Shown here: piece by piece, positions 18,432-25,720 of the stretch
Position numbering within the stretch: position 1 is the first letter of the stretch
Layout of the letters: each line of letters begins with the position of its first letter
NCBI GenBank assembly: GCA_012329065.1
Contig: JAAXPZ010000043.1
Coordinates: forward strand, 1 to 34,009
From: Sulfurovum sp.
GTDB lineage: Bacteria; Campylobacterota; Campylobacteria; Campylobacterales; Sulfurovaceae
Reading direction: 5' to 3'
DNA: 34,009 nt
Position numbers and translations under genes: made by a program
The notes under the pieces: model-generated
Database searches by the model: none
Told to the model about the DNA's origin: nothing
What the model saw: the letters and a program-made list of their open reading frames with translations, nothing else

Positions 18432-18573
18432 AATTTAACCTTCTGTTTTAATTTTTTGTAATAAATTGTAGCGTTTGTATGTTAATAGAAATTAATATAA
18501 TTATAATTTCATGTTAATTAATAATCGGTTTATCTAGGTATATTCTTTTTGATTCTGAGCGTTTTTTTTAAGG

Positions 18574-18623
18574 AGATATAAAAATATATCTAATTAAGAC
18601 TAATTTTATCTTAATTAGATATA
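18574..18623. repeat. Perfect 15-bp inverted repeat with a competing stem
   Basis: TATATCTAATTAAGA (18585-18599) and TCTTAATTAGATATA (18609-18623) are exact reverse complements separated by nine bases. AGATATA also occurs at 18574-18580, four bases before the left arm, and can pair with the arm's first seven bases. Two mutually exclusive hairpins are therefore possible. It lies in the gene-free stretch between two minus-strand genes and could be an operator, attenuator or terminator-like structure. Confidence 0.6.
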
Positions 18624-18633
18624 CTTCATTTGT

Positions 18634-18741
18634 ATCTCGGGTATCGGCAATCTAATTTTCCCTCCTCCTTTTTGAGAAAACAGATTGAACTACGATTCAT
18701 ACACACAACTTCCTCCATACACACATTCCGATATTCGAGAT
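18634..18741. repeat. Long-range imperfect inverted repeat in the gene-free stretch
   Basis: ATCTCGGGTATCGG (18634-18647) and CCGATATTCGAGAT (18728-18741) pair at 12 of 14 positions. Directly inside the left arm, CAATCT (18648-18653) pairs with AGATTG (18682-18687). The 332-bp region 18432-18763 holds no gene I can support; it contains the DsrE promoter near 18470, the 15-bp palindrome and this structure. A small RNA or long untranslated region is possible. Confidence 0.35.
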
Positions 18742-18763
18742 CAATTTTAGGTTGTTCTCTATC

Positions 18764-19225
18764 CTATTTGGTTATTGCTTCTGTAGCAATATTGAGTTCT
18801 CTTGCGATACTTAAAACAACAGATATACAGTTTTTGTCTTTTATGTTGTGCTTGAGTGACCAGTATTCAGGGTGGGTATAAGAGAGTTTTATGTCCCCGT
18901 TCAACAGTGAATATACAGATATCCGTATAGGTAGGTCGATTGCCAAAGATGGGTTGCAGGTAAGCAAGGCTGAAAATGTCTTGGGATTATCCAGTTCAAA
19001 GGCGACGGTTGGTCGTAGATAAATATTTTCTGCTTTGGCTCTCTTTGTATGGTTTATAATACCATTAGCAACATAGCCTTTTTCAGTCATCGCTTTTTCA
19101 AATTTTGCTATAGTTTCTTGTAAATTGTATTTGCTTGTTACTGTAATCAGGAGGCTGTTTTGGTTCTTGCTACAACCAAACAAGACTAGGAGCAGCGTAA
19201 TCCCGAGTACTATTTGCCTTATCAT
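18764..19225 (-). CDS. DUF302-domain lipoprotein
   Basis: 153 residues. A lipoprotein signal ends in LFGC with Cys18 as the lipidation site. The body shows the DUF302 pattern: TSKYNLQETIAKFEKAMTEKGY, then IINHTKRA, LRPTVAFELDNPKT, NPSLAIDLPIRISVY and ISYTHPEY-like strands. DUF302 proteins have no settled function; they are often periplasmic or attached to small redox or metal proteins. Its ATG overlaps the TGA of ychF as ATGA, so translation is probably coupled to that gene even though the products act in different compartments. Confidence 0.82.
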   Translation of the reverse strand: MIRQIVLGITLLLVLFGCSKNQNSLLITVTSKYNLQETIAKFEKAMTEKGYVANGIINHTKRAKAENIYLRPTVAFELDNPKTFSALLTCNPSLAIDLPIRISVYSLLNGDIKLSYTHPEYWSLKHNIKDKNCISVVLSIARELNIATEAITK

Positions 19226-20325
19226 ACATTAAACCTAAAGTGCATCACATCGCCATCTTGCACGATATATTCTTTGCCCTCAAGTCGTATTTTACCTGCT
19301 TCTTTGGCTCCTTGTTCTCCGTTATGCCCTATAAAGTGCTCAAAGCTGATGACTTCTGCTCTGATAAAACCTTTTTCAAAGTCATTGTGTATTACTGCAG
19401 CAGCTTTGGGGGCTGTAGTATTTTTTCTAATAGTCCATGCTCTTACCTCTTTTACGCCAGCTGTGAAGTAACTCATGAGTCCCAGCTTGTCAAAACCTTT
19501 CCTGATGATCTGATCAAGTCCTGATTCAGAGACACCAAGAGATTCTAGCATCTCCATTTTCTCTTCCTCTTCAAAGCTAACCATCTCTTCTTCTGTTTTA
19601 GCGCAGAGTTTGATTACCTCTCTATTGAGTTTTAGGGCATACTCTTTGAGTTTGTGGACAAACTGATTATCCCCCTCTAGACAATCCTCATCCACATTGG
19701 CAGCATATATAATTTCCTTGGAAGTTAAAAATCTCATCTCTTTGTTAAGTTCGATAAAGGCATCGTCTTCTTTGTCAGCAAATGTAGCAACTGGATTTGA
19801 CTCCTCTATGTGTCCGAGTAGTGATTCGGCGATACCGAGCTGTGCTTTTGCATTTTTGTCGTTGCCTTTGGCTTTTCTTGTAAGGCTTGATATACGGCTC
19901 TCCAACCTCGCCATGTCTGCTAGAAGTAGCTCTGTCTCAATAATCTCTATGTCTCTTATAGGGTCTATACTTCCTTCGGTGTGAGTAATATTCTCGTCTT
20001 CAAAACATCTGACGATATGTAGTATCACCTCAGTCTCTCTGATGTTATCTAAAAACTTATTGCCAAGTCCTTCACCTTTGCTAGCACCTTTTACTAAGCC
20101 AGCAATATCGACAAAATCAAGTGTAGAATGCTGGATTCGTTCTGGGCTGACTATTTTAGCAAGTTCCCAAAGTCTATCATCTGGTACAGACACAATCGCT
20201 TTATTTGGCTCTATAGTACAGAATGGATAATTGGCACTTTCCGCATTTTGTGCCTTTGTAAGTGCATTGAAAGTTGTTGATTTTCCTACATTTGGTAATC
20301 CCACCAAACCTATTCCTAGTCCCAT
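19222..20325 (-). CDS. ychF: Ribosome-associated ATPase YchF (Obg family)
   Basis: 367-residue P-loop protein of the OBG superfamily. It shows the G1 loop GLPNVGKST at the very N-terminus, DFVDIAGLVKGASKGEGLGNKF as switch/G3, NVDE where GTPases have NKxD (the change linked to ATP preference in YchF), and a C-terminal TGS domain (about 280-367). YchF binds ribosomes and is tied to stress responses. The start at 20325 is chosen because AAAGGAG lies five bases upstream; a more distant in-frame ATG at 20343 would put that site inside the protein and overlap the preceding gene's stop. Confidence 0.95.
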   Translation of the reverse strand: MGLGIGLVGLPNVGKSTTFNALTKAQNAESANYPFCTIEPNKAIVSVPDDRLWELAKIVSPERIQHSTLDFVDIAGLVKGASKGEGLGNKFLDNIRETEVILHIVRCFEDENITHTEGSIDPIRDIEIIETELLLADMARLESRISSLTRKAKGNDKNAKAQLGIAESLLGHIEESNPVATFADKEDDAFIELNKEMRFLTSKEIIYAANVDEDCLEGDNQFVHKLKEYALKLNREVIKLCAKTEEEMVSFEEEEKMEMLESLGVSESGLDQIIRKGFDKLGLMSYFTAGVKEVRAWTIRKNTTAPKAAAVIHNDFEKGFIRAEVISFEHFIGHNGEQGAKEAGKIRLEGKEYIVQDGDVMHFRFNV

Positions 20326-20335
20326 TGAATCTCCT

Positions 20336-22147
20336 TTAATCAATCAGTATTATATCATCGGTTTTTGAAAGCTGCATATCACTGCGTATGAGCTCCTGAA
20401 ATTCAAAAACAGGCATGGGTTTCCCTAGATAGTACCCCTGTAGATAGTCACAATCTAAATCCTTGAGCATTGAGGCAGTTTGCATATCTTCGATACCTTC
20501 AGCAACAACTTTTAGATCAAGTGAATGAGCCACAGCTATCATAGCTTTTACGATACTGTAGTGATCTTTATTGAAAATCATATCTGTCACAAAGCTTCTG
20601 TCTAATTTGATGGTATCTACAGGAAGGGCTCTAAGCATTGAGAATGATGAGTATCCTATGCCAAAATCATCAAGAGATATATCTATACCAATCTCTTTTA
20701 ATTTTGTAAATTGATCTAGTGTATAATTTTCATTAAACATGGCGATATTTTCTGTGATTTCTATTTTTAATTGAGAACTCCCTATGTTATTTTTTTCCAA
20801 TAATGTATATATAATATCGTGAAAATCCCCCGCCTCAAACTCTCTCATGGATAGATTGACAGATACTTGTATTTTCTTAAACCCGTGTGCCTTCCATGTA
20901 TGCAGTTGTGTGATGACCTTGATAGCTATTTGAGTGCTCAGTTGTTTCATGAATCCAGTCTTTTCAACAAGTGGTAAAAAGTGACCCGGAGGTATCACAC
21001 CTTTATCTGGATGTATCCATCTGACAAGTGCTTCTGCACCAGCAATTAGATTTGATTCAGTGTTATATATAGGTTGATAGTAGATACTGAACTGATCATT
21101 TTCTAGTGCCTTTTTGATCTCTTTGTATTCGACAAGTCTTTCTGCTTTGGTCGTATCTTTGTCTGGCTTGACAACTATAGTGCATCCTGCCCCTTGGTTG
21201 TTGGCCAAGAGTAGTGCCCTGTAGGCTCCGTTGATAAGATTTTCAGTATCATTGTCTGGATAAATACTTATTCCAGAAGAGATAGAAAAATGAAGATCAT
21301 TATTTTTGCTGTGTAGGAGATTTTCACAGTCGGTTTTATATCTATCTATAAGTGCTACTCCTTCTTGGGTACTCTTGATTTCTGGTAAAAGCAGTAGAAA
21401 ATTGTTGCTGGTCATATGATATAGAGATAGCCCTTGTCTTATGGAGACATCCTGTAGATACTTGGCAATCAGTGAGACTTTTATCAATGATCGATGATAG
21501 CCTACAACAGAAATGATTTCGAGAAAATTATCAATACTGATGAGTGCAACTGCAAATTTTTTCTCCTTAGAGAGCATTTTGTTGACCATGAGTCCTATGT
21601 CTGCCATTGCTTTATTGTGATTTGGAAGACCTGTTGTAGCATTTTGATAGTGTAGTTTTGATAGCTCCAGCTTGTCAGCAATATCATATATTACAAGCCC
21701 AATATATGGCATTTTTTGATCTATTTTATATCCTGTAATTTTAATATTTACAGGTTTGCTTTTCTCATCTACTGTAACAAGTACATTATTGATGTATAGT
21801 GTGTCACCATCAGCTCTTTCTAGGCGCATTTGGATAATATTAGCAAGGCTTGCCCAGTCACCTTTTATTTGTACAAGAGGAAATGAAGATACTTTTTTTA
21901 AAGAATCCCCTTTTTTGGCTTCTATATATTTTTGAAATTCATTATTGACAAAGATGACTTCATAAGTTTCTGCAAGTATTATTGTTGGTTGTTCGATAAG
22001 ATCTGCAGATATGTCAAGCAATAGGGTTTTTCTCTCTAAGGATACGGCAGATTTCTTTTTTTGATAAAAGTATAGTACAACTAAAGTAAAAAAAGCCAGA
22101 ATAATTATACTAATATATGGTAGTAAAAGGTTGTTTGTAGACTGCAA
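20336..22147 (-). CDS. Membrane PAS-GGDEF-EAL protein, probable c-di-GMP phosphodiesterase
   Basis: 603 residues: an N-terminal membrane helix (about 9-28), a PAS-like domain (about 45-160), a GGDEF domain (about 165-330) and an EAL domain (about 340-590). The GGDEF active loop reads TSNNF (246-250), so cyclase activity should be lost, while the EAL domain keeps EALVRW (E372), EITEN, DDFGIGYSS, KLDRSFV and VAEGIE, consistent with hydrolysis of cyclic di-GMP. The start is a TTG with GAGG upstream; no other in-frame start precedes the membrane helix. It is separate from truD/P60 and runs into ychF ten bases further on. Confidence 0.9.
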   Translation of the reverse strand: MQSTNNLLLPYISIIILAFFTLVVLYFYQKKKSAVSLERKTLLLDISADLIEQPTIILAETYEVIFVNNEFQKYIEAKKGDSLKKVSSFPLVQIKGDWASLANIIQMRLERADGDTLYINNVLVTVDEKSKPVNIKITGYKIDQKMPYIGLVIYDIADKLELSKLHYQNATTGLPNHNKAMADIGLMVNKMLSKEKKFAVALISIDNFLEIISVVGYHRSLIKVSLIAKYLQDVSIRQGLSLYHMTSNNFLLLLPEIKSTQEGVALIDRYKTDCENLLHSKNNDLHFSISSGISIYPDNDTENLINGAYRALLLANNQGAGCTIVVKPDKDTTKAERLVEYKEIKKALENDQFSIYYQPIYNTESNLIAGAEALVRWIHPDKGVIPPGHFLPLVEKTGFMKQLSTQIAIKVITQLHTWKAHGFKKIQVSVNLSMREFEAGDFHDIIYTLLEKNNIGSSQLKIEITENIAMFNENYTLDQFTKLKEIGIDISLDDFGIGYSSFSMLRALPVDTIKLDRSFVTDMIFNKDHYSIVKAMIAVAHSLDLKVVAEGIEDMQTASMLKDLDCDYLQGYYLGKPMPVFEFQELIRSDMQLSKTDDIILID

Positions 22148-22173
22148 AGTGATATCCTCTAAATCAAAGATAT

Positions 22174-22179
22174 ATTATA
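22174..22179 (-). promoter_or_regulatory. -10 hexamer for the GGDEF-EAL gene
   Basis: TATAAT on the minus strand, about 27 bases before the TTG start, in the 63-bp gap after the NlpC/P60 gene. No -35 match is evident. Confidence 0.4.
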
Positions 22180-22210
22180 GCTACAAGTCGATGAGTATAT
22201 GATAAAATAA

Positions 22211-23536
22211 CTAGAAATTGATAATACTCTGCAGTGTATTGATAAGTTTACTTTTTTCTCTAATCTGAGGGTGCTCTTTGCCTGGCTCAGTTGTAGTGAT
22301 GATGGTTCGAGCTAATGTGTGTTTATCCCAGCTATTAAGTCTTACACCCCAATAAGTATGTAGTATGACAGGTTCCCCTTTGTGAGTACCTAGATATAGT
22401 CCAATATGCCCTGGCACATACAGTAGAGACCTGAAAGGTTTTGCATGTTTGATGATAGTTTGCTTCTTTAGCCCTTTTTCTAACCCTTTGATCTTGATTT
22501 TCCTTCCTGCTTTTGCCTGCGTGGCAGAGTTACGACCAAGAAAAATACCAAAACATCCTAAAAAATCTCTCGTTGTTGATGAGCAGTCTCTAGTAAATAA
22601 TTTACCGCCCCAGCCATAAGGTTCATTTCGAAACTGCTGTGAGATATAGGCAACATTTCCAGCAGTAAATTTGACTGGTTTTTTTGCCACCAACGCATCT
22701 GCTGGTTTTTTTAGAGCCTTCATTACAGCGAAGCCTTTGTTGCTTTTCTCAGCAATGAATAGTAATTTGTTGTTCTTAGAGAGAGGGAATAAGGTGCCTA
22801 GCTTGACGATGCTAACCTTTTTGCTTCCTTTGTATAGCATAAGATTATCTTTTGTGCTTATAGCATAAACTCCTCGCTTGAAACGAGTGATAAAATCTTT
22901 GCCGACTAGAGCAATATCAGAGAATAGAACCCATCCAAAGGCGTGCTTAGCATGCACAAATGCCCATTTGCGATCCAGAGAATAGTGTGAGATATATAGT
23001 GGAGTATTTAGATGTAGTTCTGAGTTTTGGTTATAGTCAAAAGGGAAGCCCTCTGTACTTTTCCATGGATTTCTGTATGCAGCTGTGTTTGTAGGAAATG
23101 CCCTGAGGTTTGAATGCCTTATGCTGATAGCTTTGCCTCTTGTTTTATCCATATTTTCGAAATTTGAGTTCTTAATCCACCATTGCCATGCTTTTTGAGG
23201 AACAAGCCTCTTTTGATCATCGTAGACTTTTCGCTTTTGGACAAAACGAATCTGCCAAGTCAGATGCTTATCGGGCTCGTTAAATTTCTGCATGCTCCAT
23301 GGGGCAAAGTATTGCCTGTTGTACTCTTTGTCGTACTCTAGCTGTTTTGACCAAGGTATGGGAATGATTTGTTTGGCGTAGAAAGAGGTTTTTTGGGGTA
23401 TGTTTTTCATGTCTGCTACAGAGTTGAATGGTAGTCTATCGATAGCACTTTTGCTTCTCTTGCCTTCTTTGAGTGAGTAGTCAGCATGCAACGAACTAAC
23501 GGCTACAATAAGGATAGAGAAGAGTATTTTTTTCAT
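22211..23536 (-). CDS. Exported SH3-NlpC/P60 peptidoglycan hydrolase
   Basis: 441-residue periplasmic cell-wall peptidase. A signal peptide (1-18, cleavage after LHA) is followed by an N-terminal stabilising region (about 30-130), SH3-like repeats (about 135-285) with GWVLFSDIALV, and a C-terminal NlpC/P60 domain with Cys318 (TRDCSST), His377 (GHIGLYLG) and His393 (ILHTYWGV) as the probable catalytic triad. Proteins of this architecture cleave gamma-D-Glu-diaminopimelate bonds and affect cell shape in Campylobacterota. Its ATG overlaps the truD stop codon (ATGA), a coupling between a tRNA enzyme and a wall enzyme that probably reflects operon packing. Confidence 0.88.
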   Translation of the reverse strand: MKKILFSILIVAVSSLHADYSLKEGKRSKSAIDRLPFNSVADMKNIPQKTSFYAKQIIPIPWSKQLEYDKEYNRQYFAPWSMQKFNEPDKHLTWQIRFVQKRKVYDDQKRLVPQKAWQWWIKNSNFENMDKTRGKAISIRHSNLRAFPTNTAAYRNPWKSTEGFPFDYNQNSELHLNTPLYISHYSLDRKWAFVHAKHAFGWVLFSDIALVGKDFITRFKRGVYAISTKDNLMLYKGSKKVSIVKLGTLFPLSKNNKLLFIAEKSNKGFAVMKALKKPADALVAKKPVKFTAGNVAYISQQFRNEPYGWGGKLFTRDCSSTTRDFLGCFGIFLGRNSATQAKAGRKIKIKGLEKGLKKQTIIKHAKPFRSLLYVPGHIGLYLGTHKGEPVILHTYWGVRLNSWDKHTLARTIITTTEPGKEHPQIREKSKLINTLQSIINF

Positions 23537-24621
23537 CTTTTTTTCTCTGGAAGTAGCGACTGCTTACCTATTTCTTCTAGAAAGGAGGTGGCATATGATC
23601 CCTTGGGAAGAGTAAATTTCACTGTAAGTCTTTGGCTGTTCTTATCATAGGTGCTTGAAAAGTCTTTTGACCATATCCATGCCACTCTGCGATCTCCTCT
23701 GAGACTAATAAGCTCATCATCATCGTGTGGTTCTTCTAGATGTCTAGCATCTGCAAACGCACGAGTGACTTTGTCTCCGCAGAGCATCCCAGTGGGGGTG
23801 ACTTCCTGTTTTTGGAACCTCATAGCATCATAATACGCATCTTTAGAAAAACTTTGCTTGCCTTGAGGATATTGTGCCAACACCTCTCCTATAAAAAGTT
23901 TAAAAAATTGTGGCTGCTTTTTCAAATCTTTTATAAGCTCAACAGGGTATTTGAGTATGGATGCAGCTTGTTGTGTATCGTTCTTGCTGACGACCTTGGA
24001 GAGATTGATCCTCTGAGAGAGCCATTGGTTGAAAAGGTGACTTTGATAGGCTGACACTAGAAGCTTCTCTTTGGCTCCTTTTAGGCGTTTTTGACTATGG
24101 GCTATATCTTTGCCTTGTTGCCAGCTTTTGCCGTCCTCTCCGAAGCGTTGATACCCAAAGTAGTTTGGTATACCTATATCTTGCATTTTGGTAGCAATAG
24201 TATCAAATCTTTCAGCATCTTTTGTACTTATATTGGTCAAAATGATTTCAAACTTATTCCCTGCAAGCTGCCCAATTTTGAGTGGAAGGTGGTTGTAATT
24301 TTTATCTAATATTTCTATACGGTCTGTAGTAATATTTTTTAATACTTTTTCATACTTTTTTGGCAAAGATATACGCTGAATAGTACTTGCATTTTTATCT
24401 TTGAGACCTGCATACCCAATCTCTCTATCATCCGCTCCAGTAGCTTCTTTGAAGATATTGAGCAGTCTCCATGTGCTCAAATCATATTTTTTGATATCAA
24501 GTAATAAGAAGTTACCTTTTCCACTGGGCTCGAAGAGGGGCATCTCTTCAACAAAAAATCTCTCTACACTCTGTAAAAATTGGAATGCCACAGGGTCATG
24601 TTCATATGCGTATGTTTTCAT
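23533..24621 (-). CDS. truD: tRNA pseudouridine(13) synthase
   Basis: Converts U13 of tRNA-Glu and others to pseudouridine. It has 362 residues with the TruD hallmarks: FFVEEMPLFEPSGKGNFLL near the start, GYAGLKDKNA with catalytic Asp75, then NYFGYQRFGEDG at the start of the TruD-specific insertion domain, and KLLVSAYQSHLFNQWLS. Upstream of the ATG no ribosome-binding site is visible. It heads a minus-strand pair with the NlpC/P60 gene and is divergent from the toxin-antitoxin operon, with a 129-bp shared intergenic region. Confidence 0.93.
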   Translation of the reverse strand: MKTYAYEHDPVAFQFLQSVERFFVEEMPLFEPSGKGNFLLLDIKKYDLSTWRLLNIFKEATGADDREIGYAGLKDKNASTIQRISLPKKYEKVLKNITTDRIEILDKNYNHLPLKIGQLAGNKFEIILTNISTKDAERFDTIATKMQDIGIPNYFGYQRFGEDGKSWQQGKDIAHSQKRLKGAKEKLLVSAYQSHLFNQWLSQRINLSKVVSKNDTQQAASILKYPVELIKDLKKQPQFFKLFIGEVLAQYPQGKQSFSKDAYYDAMRFQKQEVTPTGMLCGDKVTRAFADARHLEEPHDDDELISLRGDRRVAWIWSKDFSSTYDKNSQRLTVKFTLPKGSYATSFLEEIGKQSLLPEKKR

Positions 24622-24672
24622 AAATGTATTGTATCTGTATAGTGTGAATGAAGAGTTACTTGATATGGCAAT

Positions 24673-24738
24673 AATAAACGAATAATAAGTTTATTCTAAT
24701 TACATTAGCTATATAATGTACTTATAATTAATAGTACA
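24673..24738 (+). promoter_or_regulatory. Toxin-antitoxin promoter with operator-like palindromes
   Basis: TGTACT (24717-24722) and AGTACA (24733-24738) form a perfect inverted repeat whose 10-base spacer contains TATAAT (24723-24728), a -10 hexamer; a second TATAAT lies at 24712-24717. Upstream, AATAAAC (24673-24679) pairs with GTTTATT (24689-24695). Palindromes over the -10 are the usual layout for autorepression by an antitoxin or toxin-antitoxin complex. Confidence 0.55.
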
Positions 24739-24750
24739 AAGGAATAAACT

Positions 24751-25074
24751 ATGCAGACAGTAGGTATAAGAGATTTGCAACTAAACCCAGCTTCATTTAC
24801 GAAGCCTCTGGAGAATAATGAATTTGTAATGATTACTAAAAGAGGTAAGCCCATAGGTATTGCCACATCTTTTAATGATGATGCATTACATCATGGACTT
24901 ATAGAAAGCATAGTACTTAAAGCCTTCAATCAAGGAGATATTTCATTAGGACAACTTTCTAAGTCATTGAAGCTGACAAAAAGAGAGACAATGAAATATT
25001 TACAGATAGTTAATATACCACTTACAAATTATGATATAGGAGAAGATCTGAAGGGTATAGAGGAATTTTTATAG
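24751..25074 (+). CDS. Antitoxin, Phd/YefM-like N-terminus with UPF0175-like C-terminus
   Basis: 107 residues. The first half (VGIRDLQLNPASF through VMITKRGKPIGIATSF) matches the Phd/YefM pattern, where a small DNA-binding fold is followed by a repeated 'ITKRGKPIGV' strand. The second half (about 55-107) resembles UPF0175: a helix-turn-helix-like GDISLGQLSKSLKLTKRETMKYLQ and an acidic tail with NYDIGEDL. UPF0175 proteins are typically paired with DUF3368 PIN toxins, as here. AAAGGAATA lies before the ATG, and the stop overlaps the toxin's GTG by one base. The role is inferred from domain pairing. Confidence 0.8.
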   Translation: MQTVGIRDLQLNPASFTKPLENNEFVMITKRGKPIGIATSFNDDALHHGLIESIVLKAFNQGDISLGQLSKSLKLTKRETMKYLQIVNIPLTNYDIGEDLKGIEEFL

Positions 25075-25553
25075 TGAAGATTATCGTTAGTGATAGCACA
25101 ACAATTATTGTCTTGCTAAACATAAATAGCATGGATATTTTGACAAATGTTTTTGATGAAGTATATGTGCCTTCAAAAGTATATGACGAAGTAATGATGG
25201 AGAAAGATACCATTTTAGAGAAAACTTTTTTTGTTAAAAAAGAGATAAGAGATAAGGAGCTTTATAAGCTATTGCGTAAAAATCTAGGTGCTGGAGAAAG
25301 TGAAGCCATCACTTTGGCAAAAGAATTAGAATTATCGCTCATTATAGATGAGAAAAAGGGCAGAAAGATAGCTTTGAATTTAGGTGTTAATATTACTGGT
25401 TTTATTGGGATATTGATTCTAAATTACAAGAAGCAACTACTCTCTTCCTCTGAAAGCTTGGAGGTTTTCAATAGAGCCAAAGAAGCTGGATTTCGAGCAG
25501 GAAAGAACTTAGAACAGCAGTTTGTCGATATTGTATCAAAAAGGAATGATTGA
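25074..25553 (+). CDS. PIN-domain toxin, DUF3368 family
   Basis: 159-residue probable ribonuclease toxin of the PIN fold. Conserved acidic residues are D7 in VSDSTTII, E75/E77 in GAGESEAIT and D92 in LIIDEKKGRKIA, with the DUF3368 follow-on ITGFIGIL. PIN toxins cut tRNA, rRNA or mRNA in a magnesium-dependent way; the target here is unknown. It starts with GTG, one base inside the antitoxin's stop codon, with GAGGAA upstream. Relatives are usually free-standing VapBC-like pairs. Catalytic residues are intact, so the toxin looks functional. Confidence 0.85.
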   Translation: MKIIVSDSTTIIVLLNINSMDILTNVFDEVYVPSKVYDEVMMEKDTILEKTFFVKKEIRDKELYKLLRKNLGAGESEAITLAKELELSLIIDEKKGRKIALNLGVNITGFIGILILNYKKQLLSSSESLEVFNRAKEAGFRAGKNLEQQFVDIVSKRND

Positions 25554-25720
25554 TGGTACTTGTTTATCTTTATGAAAATTGTCATAATGATGATGATTTG
25601 GAATTTGTGCTTGAATATAAGATTATTCCATTGCTTGAAAAGTATTATTATGGTGATGATGAGGGATTGAAGAGTGTAAAGAAGGCAATAGAAGAAAAAG
25701 GAGCAATCCTAAAATGCTAA
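25553..25720 (+). pseudogene. 55-codon ORF resembling the C-terminal stub of an McrB-type AAA+ GTPase
   Basis: The ORF begins at an ATG sharing one base with the toxin's TGA, with AAGGA seven bases upstream, and ends eight codons' worth of sequence after the ModC ribosome site. Its translation has the pattern YLYENCHNDDDLEFVL followed by EYKIIPLLEKYYYGDD. That resembles the end of McrB-like restriction GTPases, where a GHSYF segment is followed by an 'IxPLLEEYFF(D/G)D' helix. No Walker motifs or other McrB parts are present nearby. It may be the relic of a lost defence gene, or a small gene that happens to look similar. The good start site means it could still be translated. Confidence 0.5.

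Noticed and set aside
18630-18881. 83-codon plus-strand ORF
   Set aside because: It overlaps the end of the DUF302 lipoprotein gene on the other strand, has no ribosome site and its translation looks random.
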